From: Planctomycetota bacterium
Lineage (GTDB): Bacteria > Planctomycetota > Phycisphaerae > SM23-33
Assembly: GCA_022705325.1 (NCBI GenBank)
Contig: JAKJER010000013.1
Span: forward strand, 62,001-126,000
Direction: 5' to 3'
DNA length: 64,000 nt
The number at the start of each line of letters is the position of its first letter. Positions within the stretch are counted from its first letter, which is position 1. A program made the translations under genes and the position numbers. A model generated the notes under the pieces. That model was not told where the DNA came from. It searched no databases and saw only the letters and a program-made list of their open reading frames with translations. This document shows, piece by piece, positions 17,239 to 29,369 of this stretch.

Positions 17239-18558
17239 TCAGAGTTTGAAACTCGCCAGGTCGTCGCCTTCGTCCTTCGCCGCCGCCACCGACGGATCGA
17301 CGCTCTCGACCTGGCTGGTGGAAATCTCGCCGATCAGCGCCTGCCAGTCAGCCGACGGGTTGGCCTGGACGACGTTGAGCAGGCCGACCCAGTCCTTGAT
17401 GGTCTCGCGGGGCGTCTGGAAATACGCGCTGCCCATCCGCTGGTCGCAGCTCTTCAGGTAGGCCTCGATAGCCTGGTCCGGCACGATGTACTTCTCGGCG
17501 TCGCCCCCGGCATGGACGTGGCGGATGTTGTGCAGCAGGACGTAGCAGTCCTCGGGCGACAGCGGCCGCAGGTTCAGCACGGGCCCGGTCAGGTCCACCA
17601 GTTCGTCCGAGGCGAAGCGGTTCTCGGCCAGGCGAGTGGCCAGGGCCTCGTAGCTGAACAGTCCGCGACGTTTGTCCTTGACGCACTCGTCGGTGGCGGC
17701 GAACAGGAAGCCCAGCCCGCTGACTGCCCCCTGGAGGCAGTCGTTGACGATGCGGAGGATGGCCTCGTAGTTGTTGTTGCGGGCGGTCTTGTTGTTCAGG
17801 CGGTGCGACAGCACCACCAGCTCGTCCAGGCACACCAGCAGCCCCGCGTAGCCCGCGATCCGCACGAAGGCGGCGAAGAGCTTGAGGTAGTCGTAGATCG
17901 ACGCGTCGTCGATGATGCTCCGCACGCCCAGGTCGTGGCGGGCCTCGGTCTTGGTGGAGTACTCCGCCCGCAGCCAGCGAAGGGCCGCGGTCTGGAGCGG
18001 CTCGTTCTGCTGAAGGTAGCCCTCGTAGTAGCGGGAGATCACGGCCGCGAAGTCGAAACCGCTCACCAGGTCCTGAAGCGGCTTGCACAGCTCGTGCAGG
18101 CGCTGGGTGACGTCCTGCTCGCCGCCCCCGGCGGCGGTGACCTCCTGGGCCACCCCGCTGACCCACCGCTCGACCAGGCTGGGCAGCGCACCGCCGTCGG
18201 CCCGCCCGCGGGTGCAGAGGTTCTTCATCAACTCGCCGTACAGCGAGCGGGCCTCGCCCCCGCTGGCGTGGAGACGCCGCTGGGTGGTGATATCCGCCTG
18301 GGCCACCACGAACTTCCGCTCCAGGGCCACCGTCCGGATCACGTTCAACAGGAAGCTCTTGCCCGTGCCGAACCGCCCCACGATGAACCGCACCGAGGCC
18401 GCCCCCGACTCGATCCGCCCCAGGTCCTCCAGCAGGGCGGCCACCTCCTCCTTGCGGTCCACCTGGATGTGCTGCAAGCCGATCCGCGGCACGACGCCGG
18501 CGGCCAGCGAACTCAGGATCGCGCTTTTCTCCCGTTCCGTGATTTTCAGCGGCGGCAT
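17239..18558 (-). CDS. BrxD-like (DUF2791) ATP-binding protein
   Basis: A 439-residue P-loop ATPase. Walker A is GRFGTGKSF (about 62-70) and Walker B is LVCLDEL (about 241-247), followed by a sensor-like FLFAATDE. The beginning (PRIGLQHIQVDRKEEVAALL) is the conserved BrxD/DUF2791 entry. BrxD accompanies the BrxHI helicase in type 2 BREX; here the two are adjacent but no pglX, pglZ or brxC is present. It begins ten bases after the TerB-domain gene and ends two bases before the helicase gene, so the three are almost certainly co-transcribed. Confidence 0.88.
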   Translation of the reverse strand: MPPLKITEREKSAILSSLAAGVVPRIGLQHIQVDRKEEVAALLEDLGRIESGAASVRFIVGRFGTGKSFLLNVIRTVALERKFVVAQADITTQRRLHASGGEARSLYGELMKNLCTRGRADGGALPSLVERWVSGVAQEVTAAGGGEQDVTQRLHELCKPLQDLVSGFDFAAVISRYYEGYLQQNEPLQTAALRWLRAEYSTKTEARHDLGVRSIIDDASIYDYLKLFAAFVRIAGYAGLLVCLDELVVLSHRLNNKTARNNNYEAILRIVNDCLQGAVSGLGFLFAATDECVKDKRRGLFSYEALATRLAENRFASDELVDLTGPVLNLRPLSPEDCYVLLHNIRHVHAGGDAEKYIVPDQAIEAYLKSCDQRMGSAYFQTPRETIKDWVGLLNVVQANPSADWQALIGEISTSQVESVDPSVAAAKDEGDDLASFKL

Positions 18559-18568
18559 GAAGATGTCC

Positions 18569-20128
18569 TCAATTCAGATATTCCTGCTCGATCATGATGC
18601 ACTCGTCTTCTTCGTAGAAGAGCTGCCCGCCGCAGGCGTCGGCGGCCCACTCGTTGAGGGCGTCCAGGGCGGCGTTGAGCATCAGGCCCTGCTCGCGGGC
18701 CAGGTCGGCTGCCTCGCGAGTGGGCCACTGCTTGCGGGCCACCAGCAGATGGTACAGCGCGGCGTAGCGCGGGGGAACAGGCGGCAGTCCGCCGCGAGCG
18801 GGCGGGGTGTCCGGCGCGGGCGCCGCGACCGGCGCGGGCGCGACCAGGGCCGAGGGCGGCGCGACCGGCGGCTCGTTCGCCGCCGGGGACTCTTCGGACG
18901 CGGCGAGCGCGGACTGCGCGGCGGGGGTTTGCGCCTCCAGCACGGCCGGACCCGCCCAGCGGGTCTGCCACTCGGGGCCCGCAACGGGCTCCTCGTCTGC
19001 CGCCATCGCGTCGGCCAACATCCGCGCCACCTCGCGCGTGTCGGCCATGATCGCCGCGATGGCCGAGCGATCCAGCCGAAACTCCTGTTCCGCCTCCGCC
19101 TCGTCCGGCGCGGCGGGAATGATCTCGCCCTCGGGCGCCGCCGTCGCCGGCTGCACCGTCACCGGTGCCTCCCCCAGGTGCCGCAACGACTCCAGCGCCC
19201 GGTCGATCTCGCCCTTGTCGAAGCCCAGCGTCTTGTGCAGCTTTCGCAGGGCCCGTATTTCTTCCTTCGTCACCACGCCGTCGGCCGCCGCCACCGCCAG
19301 CAGCAGCTTCGCCACGGCCTGTTTCCTGTCGGCGTCCAGGCCCCGCACCAGGCGGGCCAGGCCGGCGGTGTCGTTTCCGGACGTCACCAGCAGCATGGCC
19401 AGAGCGCCCACGCGGCGGCGCTCGTGCTCGTTCAGATTGAACAGGGTTTCCACCTGCTCCATGATCGTTGCCAGCTCGCGCTCGTCGGCCTGCCCGTCAG
19501 CGGCCGCCACCGCCACCCCCATCCGCAGGAACAACGAGGCCGACTTGTACCGCTGGGGCGAGGTCTGCTCATCGCCCCTCTTCGCAAAGGCCGTCACCGT
19601 CTCGTCGCCCCGGTAGGACTTGCCCGTCAGGCGGGCGTCCGGCTCGACGCAGTAGCCGGCCTGCTCGATCGTCTCGCACAGCCGGACGCTCTGGGTCGGC
19701 GTGAGCCGCTCCCGAGGCCCGTACTCCAGCAGTTCAGCCAGGCGAGAGAGAGGAATCAGGGTCCGCCCCTGGGGATCGGTGCATTCGGGCACGAGCGTGC
19801 GGAGCCTGGGCGCCAGCGGATGCTCGGGCGGGGGCTTCTTGCCCCTCACAAGTCGCCCGATCGCGATGAATCCCGCCCGCAGCCCAGCCTTGGTCAACGC
19901 CCACAGGCCCCGCCTGAACTTCCACCCCAGCCCAAGGGCCAGGGCGATCCCCAGCACCGTGAGCACCCGGTTCAGAAATCCGCGCCACCCCCAGGCCTGA
20001 ACCATCCAGAAGACCCCCCCAATCGAGGCGAACGCGCACAGGCCAAGCAGCGCCCACAGCGCCTCGGCCTTTCGTGAAGGGCCCGTCTTCGAACTGCCCT
20101 TGCCCGATTGTCTCCTGCGTCTGGCCAC
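18569..20128 (-). CDS. Membrane-anchored TerB/TerB_C domain protein
   Basis: A 519-residue protein. GTG 20128 is chosen because GGGGAG lies six bases upstream and the long frame further up only mirrors the gene on the other strand. Two N-terminal transmembrane segments (about 20-42 and 48-68) precede a soluble region. A TerB-like helical domain (about 195-310) carries two acidic repeats, AAADGQADERE and AAADGVVTKEE, the kind of site thought to bind metal in TerB. A Pro/Ala linker (about 400-440) leads to a TerB_C-like end (MLNAALDALNEWAADACGG, IEQEYLN). TerB modules occur in predicted stress and phage-defence operons beside ATPases and helicases, as here. Confidence 0.8.
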   Translation of the reverse strand: MARRRRQSGKGSSKTGPSRKAEALWALLGLCAFASIGGVFWMVQAWGWRGFLNRVLTVLGIALALGLGWKFRRGLWALTKAGLRAGFIAIGRLVRGKKPPPEHPLAPRLRTLVPECTDPQGRTLIPLSRLAELLEYGPRERLTPTQSVRLCETIEQAGYCVEPDARLTGKSYRGDETVTAFAKRGDEQTSPQRYKSASLFLRMGVAVAAADGQADERELATIMEQVETLFNLNEHERRRVGALAMLLVTSGNDTAGLARLVRGLDADRKQAVAKLLLAVAAADGVVTKEEIRALRKLHKTLGFDKGEIDRALESLRHLGEAPVTVQPATAAPEGEIIPAAPDEAEAEQEFRLDRSAIAAIMADTREVARMLADAMAADEEPVAGPEWQTRWAGPAVLEAQTPAAQSALAASEESPAANEPPVAPPSALVAPAPVAAPAPDTPPARGGLPPVPPRYAALYHLLVARKQWPTREAADLAREQGLMLNAALDALNEWAADACGGQLFYEEDECIMIEQEYLN

Positions 20129-20257
20129 TACCGTCTCCCCGGTCACGGGTTCAGCATATCCCGCGCGGCGGTGGACGGCAAGCAAACCACCACATGGGGA
20201 GCGGACCACGCCTCCCACACCTGCACGAGATTGGAGCGTTCGGGGGCCTGGCGCCTG

Positions 20258-20275
20258 GATCACTGAAGTGACCAG
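20258..20275. repeat. TCACTGAAGTGA dispersed palindrome, copy 1
   Basis: GATCACTGAAGTGACCAG lies in the gap between the divergent TerB-domain gene and the FAD/Fe-S dehydrogenase. A reverse-complement relative is at 49751-49768, and about 36 bases around the two copies are similar. It may be a regulatory site or a small repeat. Confidence 0.5.
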
Positions 20276-20335
20276 CCCGCCTGCTGTGGCGGGCGTGAGC
20301 GCGAACGGGTATAGTGGTTGGCACGAGGTATCACC

Positions 20336-23302
20336 GTGACTGAAGAAACTCAATCCGTGTCGTCTGTTGCGGGGGGTGACGAGGACAACGTGGAGCTGGC
20401 TGAAGAGCTGCGGGCAGCCCTGGCGGGCGAGGTGCTCGCGGACCCGCTGAACCGTGCCTTCTACTCCACCGACGCCAGCGTTCACCAGGTGCGTCCGCTG
20501 CTGGCGGTCGTGCCGGCCGGCGCGGAGGACGTGACGGCCACGGTGCGCATCGCGGCGCGGCGCGGCGTGCCGATCGCCCCGCGCGGCGCCGGCAGCGGAC
20601 TGGCGGGCGAGTCGCTCACGCGCGGCATCGTCCTGGACTTCACGCGACACATGAACCGCCTGCTGGCGGTGAACATCCCCGAAGGCCAGGACAAGTCCTG
20701 CGCCACCGCGGTGGTGGAGGCGGGCTGCGTCTTCCAGGTGCTCAACGACGAGCTGGCGGGCAAGGGCTGGCAGTTCGGGCCGGACCCCGCCAGCGGCAAC
20801 CGCGCCACCCTGGGCGGGATGATCGCCAACAACGCCACCGGCGCCCACTCCATGCGATACGGGCACACCGGCGACCACATCGACTGGATCGACGCGGTGT
20901 TGGCCGACGGAGAGCTGGTGCGCTTCTGCGCGGACGGCCGGGCCGAGCCCGCCTCGGGAAGTCCCAGCCACCTGTTGCAGAAGATCGTCACCCAGGTGCC
21001 CCGCCTGCTGAGCGAGTGGCAGAAGAAGATCGACCTCCAGTGGCCCAAGGCCGACCGCAACCGGGCCGGCTACCGTCTCCAGGGGATCTGCGAGGGCGGC
21101 AAGGTGAACTGGCCGGCCCTGCTGGCGGGGTCGGAGGGCACGCTGGCGGTGTCCGTAGCCGCCCAGCTTCGCCTCGTGAGCGTGCCGCGGGTGCGGTACA
21201 TGGTGCAGGCGTGCTTCGCCTCGATGGAGGCCTGCGCCGACGCCCTGCCGGCCCTGTCGCGCTCGGGCATCGCCACCTGCGAACTCATGGACGCCACGCT
21301 GCTGGACCTGGCCCGCCAGGCCTATCCCGAGCAGGCCGCCCTGCTGCCCAAGACGGCGGCGACGCTGCTGATCGGCGTGGAGGAGAACGATGAGGAGTCG
21401 GCCGAGCGGGTCGTGCAGTCCGTGCTGGCGACACTGGCGGCCCAAGCGGGGCTGGAGGGCCAGCCGGCCGTCCTGCGCAACCGCGACGAGCAACTCGAGG
21501 TCACGCGGATTCGGGAGAAGGCCGTGCCGCTGCTGTTCCGCGGGCGGACGGGCCTCCAGGCCGTGCCGGGCATCGAGGACGTCGCCGTCGGAGCCGACGG
21601 CATGCCGACGTACATCCGCCGCCTGCACGAACTGGCCCGGCGCGAGGGCGTGCAACTCGTCCACTATGCTCACGCCGGCCACGGCGAGCTGCACATCCGC
21701 CCGTTCCTGAACCTCCACAAGAGCGAGGACCGCGCCAAGCTGCCGCGACTGATGCGCTCGGCCTTCGAGCTGGCGTGGGAGCTGGGCGGGTCGATCAGCG
21801 GGGAGCACGGCTGCGGGCTGGTCCGCAGCGGCTTCCTGGCCGACCAGTACGGCGAACTGTACGAGCTGATGCGCCAGGTCAAAGCCACCTTCGACCCCAA
21901 GGGCGTGCTCAACCCGGGCAAGATCGTCACCGACCGCAGCGGCGAGGACCTGGTCCTCAGCGACCTCCGCTACGATGCCGCCAACCGCCCCGAGATGACC
22001 GCCGGCACGCTGCTGCACTGGGAGAAGGGCGAGTTGGAAGCCGAGATGGAGGCCTGCAACGGCTGCGGCGTCTGCCGCGGGATGGTCAAGACGCAGGCCA
22101 TGTGCCCCATGTTCCGCGCCCTGCTGAGCGAGGAGTCCAGCCCGCGGGCCAAGGCCAACCTGATGCGGCACCTGGTGACCGGGCTGCTGGACGAGTCGTA
22201 CCGGCGCCGCCCGGAGCTGCGCCGCATCGCCGACTTCTGCATCAATTGCAAGTCGTGCGTGCTGGAGTGCCCCAGCGGCGTGAACGTGCCCAAGCTGATG
22301 AACGAACTCAAGGCCCGCTACGCCCGCGACGTGGGGCTCCAGAAGGTCGAGAAGGTGCTGGCCGGCGGCGAGGGGATGAGCCGCCTGGGCTCGCATTTCG
22401 GACCCGTCGCGACGGCGGCCACCCGCCTGGCGCCCGTGCGGTGGATCATGGAGAAGCTCACCGGCGTGGACCGGCGCCGGCCCATGCCGCCCTTCGCCTG
22501 GGGCGACGGGCTCAAGAAGCTCCGCCGCCACCTCAAGCGCCTGGGTCCGGTCGCCCAGCCGGTCGACCGCGTCGTCTACTTCGTGGACCTGCTGGCCCGA
22601 TGGAACGATCACGCCCTGGGCCGGGCCGTCGTGGACGTGCTGCACCACAACAACGTCGAGGTCGCGCTGCCCGACCAGCTCTCAGCCGCCATGCCGCCCA
22701 TCGACTACGGCGACCTGGCCGCCGCCCGCCCTGTCATCCGCGAGAACATCCGCATGCTCCTGCCCTACGTGCGCCAAGGGTACAAGATCGTCGTCTCGGA
22801 GCCGACGGCCGCCCTGTGCCTGAGCCAAGAGTGGCTGGAGATCGAGCCGTCCGACGAGGCCCGCGAGCTGGCGGCGGCTACGCGCGAACTGACGGGCTAC
22901 CTGGTCGGCCTGCACAGGGCGGGCCAGTTGAAGACCGACTTCGCCCCGCTGGAGATAAAGCTGGGCTACCACGCCCCCTGCCACATGAAGGCCCTGCGGG
23001 GCGGGCTGACGGGGGTGGAGCTGGTCCGCCTGATCCCGGGCGTGAAGGTGACGGTGATCCAGCGCGGCTGCTGCGGGATCGCGGGCACGTTTGGCTTCCA
23101 GAAGCGCAACTTCGAACTCTCGCTCAAGGCCGGCGCGCCCATGCTGGACGCCCTGAAGGAACTGGACTCGCCGTACGGCATGAGCGAGTGCGGCACGTGC
23201 AAGATGCAGATGGAGTTCGCCACCGGCAAGAAGACGTTCCATCCGATCAAGCTGGTGGCAGCCGCCTACGGCCTTCCGCGCTCGGGCTTAAAGCTGGGCT
23301 AA
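20336..23302 (+). CDS. FAD-binding and Fe-S-binding oxidoreductase (D-lactate/glycolate dehydrogenase type)
   Basis: This 988-residue fusion combines GlcD- and GlpC/GlcF-like parts. GTG 20336 has GAGGT six bases upstream and is preferred to TTG 20318. The FAD-binding domain (about 40-240) contains PRGAGSGLAGESL, and the oxidase C-terminal domain ends in SGEHGCGLVRSG (about 490). Two Fe-S motifs follow, CNGCGVCRGMVKTQAMCP (about 573) and CINCKSCVLECP (about 635). Two CCG domains contribute HAPCHMKALRGG and GCCGIAGTFGF. Such proteins oxidise 2-hydroxyacids and pass electrons to the membrane. The exact acid is not predictable. Confidence 0.9.
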   Translation: MTEETQSVSSVAGGDEDNVELAEELRAALAGEVLADPLNRAFYSTDASVHQVRPLLAVVPAGAEDVTATVRIAARRGVPIAPRGAGSGLAGESLTRGIVLDFTRHMNRLLAVNIPEGQDKSCATAVVEAGCVFQVLNDELAGKGWQFGPDPASGNRATLGGMIANNATGAHSMRYGHTGDHIDWIDAVLADGELVRFCADGRAEPASGSPSHLLQKIVTQVPRLLSEWQKKIDLQWPKADRNRAGYRLQGICEGGKVNWPALLAGSEGTLAVSVAAQLRLVSVPRVRYMVQACFASMEACADALPALSRSGIATCELMDATLLDLARQAYPEQAALLPKTAATLLIGVEENDEESAERVVQSVLATLAAQAGLEGQPAVLRNRDEQLEVTRIREKAVPLLFRGRTGLQAVPGIEDVAVGADGMPTYIRRLHELARREGVQLVHYAHAGHGELHIRPFLNLHKSEDRAKLPRLMRSAFELAWELGGSISGEHGCGLVRSGFLADQYGELYELMRQVKATFDPKGVLNPGKIVTDRSGEDLVLSDLRYDAANRPEMTAGTLLHWEKGELEAEMEACNGCGVCRGMVKTQAMCPMFRALLSEESSPRAKANLMRHLVTGLLDESYRRRPELRRIADFCINCKSCVLECPSGVNVPKLMNELKARYARDVGLQKVEKVLAGGEGMSRLGSHFGPVATAATRLAPVRWIMEKLTGVDRRRPMPPFAWGDGLKKLRRHLKRLGPVAQPVDRVVYFVDLLARWNDHALGRAVVDVLHHNNVEVALPDQLSAAMPPIDYGDLAAARPVIRENIRMLLPYVRQGYKIVVSEPTAALCLSQEWLEIEPSDEARELAAATRELTGYLVGLHRAGQLKTDFAPLEIKLGYHAPCHMKALRGGLTGVELVRLIPGVKVTVIQRGCCGIAGTFGFQKRNFELSLKAGAPMLDALKELDSPYGMSECGTCKMQMEFATGKKTFHPIKLVAAAYGLPRSGLKLG

Positions 23303-23403
23303 TAGTTTTAAGCAGTTCTAAAAGGGTCCTTGCTAGAATGGGGGCGAATTGGTATGTTTCCGTAGTTTTTGCGCGGGCGGTTGAAGTCTGCGCGCATCGC
23401 GGG

Positions 23404-23485
23404 CGTTCGTAGTGTGCCCGTGAGGGCATTTATTGGGGCCCGCATGTTGTTGGAACAGCACCGCCTCACGGCGGCACTACGAACG
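23404..23485. repeat. Short inverted-repeat element (core-type relative of the 150-bp repeat)
   Basis: It begins CGTTCGTAGTG and ends CACTACGAACG, a ten-base terminal inverted repeat, with inner arms CCCGTGAGGGC and CGCCTCACGGCG. The same words in the same order form the core of the elements at 37423 and 48163, but the outer TAAGGGGTCAG ends are absent. It lies just upstream of carB and could also fold in the transcript. Confidence 0.65.
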
Positions 23486-23505
23486 GACAGAGGATTTCAG
23501 GCAAG

Positions 23506-27042
<3,537 letters not shown>

Positions 27043-27158
27043 CGGCCGGCATTCGCGCTTGAGCCCCTCACACAGGACCTGTGGATCGTATGGGTCGTGA
27101 GGGTCCCGTGTTTTTTTGGGGGGGATCGCGCAGCAAAGAAGAGTCCCTCCAGAAAAAA

Positions 27159-27179
27159 GCCCACCCCTAAGGGGTGGGC
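27159..27179 (-). terminator. Rho-independent terminator
   Basis: The perfect nine-base stem GCCCACCCC/GGGGTGGGC has a three-base loop. On the minus strand it is followed by six T residues (the A-run at 27153-27158). It lies 38 bases past the stop of the secretin-N-like gene and would end that transcript; the stem may also affect carB read-through from the other side. Confidence 0.85.
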
Positions 27180-27216
27180 CTTGGTCTTCAGGTTGGATTG
27201 TCGGCGGCGAGAGCGA

Positions 27217-28326
27217 TCAATGCAGCGTGCCGGACTCCTCCAGCAGCTTGAAGCCCAGCAGGGTCTGCGAGATCACCAGGCGGTTGCCGATCATCTTGAT
27301 CGAGCCCTTGCCGGTCGGGGTCCACATGTCCTCACCGATGGCTTCCTTGATGGTCTTGATGAGGGTGTCGCGGATTTCCTTGCGCTGGACGGCCCGGCTG
27401 TCGCGATCCTCGCGGTCCTCGCGGGTGGTTTCCTCGTCGAACAGCCCTTTGCGGTCGCCTCCGACGCCCATCCCGCTGCCGTTCACGCCGGTGCTGCTGC
27501 CGCTGTTGTTCCCGATCATGTCGAAGTTGAACCGGGGCCCCTTGAATTCCGGGGCGAAGGTCAGCAGGTCGCCCACGTCGTAGGTCTTGATCTTGGTCTT
27601 CTGGTTCAGGGCCGTCCCGGTGGAGATCAGCACCACGCCATCGTCGACCACCCAGTAGATGCTGTCCTCGCGGGCCTTGCCCGCGTTGAGCTGCTCGATG
27701 GTCAGCGTGAGGGCCTTGCCCAGGGAGATGTTGTTGACCTTGAGGGAGATGGGCGTGTCCTTGGTGATGCCCGAGAGTTCCAGGGCCTTCCAGTTGGCGT
27801 GGATGTTCAGCCCGCTGCACGAGCGGAAGAAGTTGACGGCGTCGCCCAGGGGGGTCTCGTCGAAAGTGAGGGTCGTGCTGCTCGGCACCCGCCGCCCGCC
27901 GGGCCTGGCGGCTGCGGAGGAGGCTTGTTCCCGGCTTCGGGTGGCCGCCAGGGCCCGCGCCTGGGTGGTGATGTGGACGCGGTCGCGGTCGATGAACCAG
28001 GCCAGCATCTGACCCTTGGGGGCGACCTTGTGCAGCACGGCGTCCAACAGTTGCCCCACGGCGGCCTCGGTGCCCTCGACCGAGACGGCTGTGTCCTTGC
28101 CCAGCCCCAGGTCGCCCAGGACCAGCCAGTCGGGGTAGAAGGCGGTGCCCGACAGCTTTTCCAGCTGGCTCAGGGCCTGCCCGAGGTCAGGCCCCAGGCG
28201 GGCGGAGGCCACCTTGACCCGCATGGCCGTGGCGGCATCCTTTGAGGGTGCAGCCAGAGCGATCCCCAGCGTGCAGGCCAACACGAACAGCGCACACACA
28301 ACGACAGACAGGGTTTTGGCACTCAT
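27217..28326 (-). CDS. Exported protein with two secretin/TonB short N-terminal-like domains
   Basis: A 369-residue protein from ATG 28326 with signal peptide (TLSVVVCALFVLACTLGIAL). Two regions resemble the STN domain of secretins: about 40-95 (LGQALSQLEKLSGTAFYPDW) and about 140-210 (ETPLGDAVNFFRSCSGLNI, ending in a strand-rich KVNNISLGKALTLTI). A Gly/Ser/Asn-rich stretch (about 265-285) precedes a charged tail. No secretin pore domain is present, so a periplasmic STN-only role is inferred. The gene stands alone and ends in a strong terminator. Confidence 0.65.
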   Translation of the reverse strand: MSAKTLSVVVCALFVLACTLGIALAAPSKDAATAMRVKVASARLGPDLGQALSQLEKLSGTAFYPDWLVLGDLGLGKDTAVSVEGTEAAVGQLLDAVLHKVAPKGQMLAWFIDRDRVHITTQARALAATRSREQASSAAARPGGRRVPSSTTLTFDETPLGDAVNFFRSCSGLNIHANWKALELSGITKDTPISLKVNNISLGKALTLTIEQLNAGKAREDSIYWVVDDGVVLISTGTALNQKTKIKTYDVGDLLTFAPEFKGPRFNFDMIGNNSGSSTGVNGSGMGVGGDRKGLFDEETTREDREDRDSRAVQRKEIRDTLIKTIKEAIGEDMWTPTGKGSIKMIGNRLVISQTLLGFKLLEESGTLH

Positions 28327-28494
28327 GGCAGGTCTCCCGAGGTTGGAGGTTACGTCCCACATACAAGGCAGGTCCTGTATCGGCGGTGGAGCCGGCGTGC
28401 GTCCCGTCCCGGCTGCTTATATTATACATCGGCCAAAGTGTCCGGCAAGAGCAACAGCAGCGTTCGGGGGGCAATTCACCAAGACCCAGCCTCT

Positions 28495-29361
28495 CTAGAT
28501 CACGCTCCGCAGGTAGCCGCGGGCGGCGGCGAACCAGCCGCTGCCCCAACGGTAGAGCCCGTGCAGCAGCAAGGTGGCCAGCGCCACCGGGGTCAGGTCG
28601 CCGAAATGGTGCTCGATGAAGGTCACCACGGCAGCGGGGTGATTACGGACAGGCACCCATTCGGTGTGCTCCTCCGCGTCGCGGGCGCTGACGGACTCGG
28701 CCCGGATCGAGGGCATGTCGCGATGGACCTCCAGCTCGAAGATCAGTTCCGGCTGAACGGTGTGCTTGTCGCGGATGAGCCCCAGACAGCAGGGGGGAGA
28801 AGTGTCTTCGACGGAGATCCCCGTCTCCTCGCTAATCTCGTCGATCAACGTGCGGAACGGATCGACCGACCCGTTGGCGGCGGGCGGCTCGACGATGCCC
28901 CCGATCGGGTGGATCCGTCCCGCGTAGAGCGCCACGTGGCGGCTGCGGCGGCCCAGCAGGATGAACTGGTCGCGCGTCACGATCGCCGCCGACACCCCCA
29001 GCGGGTCGGCCAGCACCTCCGGCCCGTGCAGATAGCGCAGGTGGGCGTGCGTCCCGTTGGTGCCCAGGAACTCCTTGAACGAGACCGGCCCGATTTTCAG
29101 GGTCATCCGATCGTTGTCGGCGGCGTACTCGATGAGGCGGCACAGCCGCCCGTTGTACAGCAGGCGCTTGGTCTGGTCGGCGTGCTGGGTCTGACTGGCC
29201 CAGGTCTCCTCGATGATCTGCTCGATCTGGGGGTTGGTGGGGCGGGGCTGGTCCGTCCAGTCGATATGAACGTGCTGGCGGGCATAGCACCCGACCACGT
29301 CGAGGAAGAACGCCCCGCAATCCCGGCTGCCGCCCGCGCTGTTTGAGGGATCGTGCGCCAT
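28495..29361 (-). CDS. NUDIX hydrolase-like protein downstream of hemB
   Basis: A 288-residue protein from ATG 29361, eight bases after the hemB stop, so probably in the same operon. The middle holds a NUDIX-like region (about 125-200): GGIVEPPAANGSV, then DEISEETGI. The box has a longer loop than the canonical one and Asp where Arg of REUxEE is expected, so catalysis is uncertain. The N-terminal 120 residues are not recognised. Its substrate is unknown; a link to haem synthesis is only positional. Confidence 0.7.
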   Translation of the reverse strand: MAHDPSNSAGGSRDCGAFFLDVVGCYARQHVHIDWTDQPRPTNPQIEQIIEETWASQTQHADQTKRLLYNGRLCRLIEYAADNDRMTLKIGPVSFKEFLGTNGTHAHLRYLHGPEVLADPLGVSAAIVTRDQFILLGRRSRHVALYAGRIHPIGGIVEPPAANGSVDPFRTLIDEISEETGISVEDTSPPCCLGLIRDKHTVQPELIFELEVHRDMPSIRAESVSARDAEEHTEWVPVRNHPAAVVTFIEHHFGDLTPVALATLLLHGLYRWGSGWFAAARGYLRSVI

Positions 29362-29369
29362 CTGAGGTG

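Noticed and set aside
14981..20128. A complete BREX system
   Set aside because: Only BrxD- and BrxHI-like genes are present; no PglX methyltransferase, PglZ phosphatase, PglW kinase or BrxC/PglY ATPase is found on either side.
20129..22648. Upstream extension of the TerB-domain frame toward 22648
   Set aside because: The open frame persists only because the opposite strand carries a high-GC gene (the FAD/Fe-S dehydrogenase); no start or ribosome site supports it.
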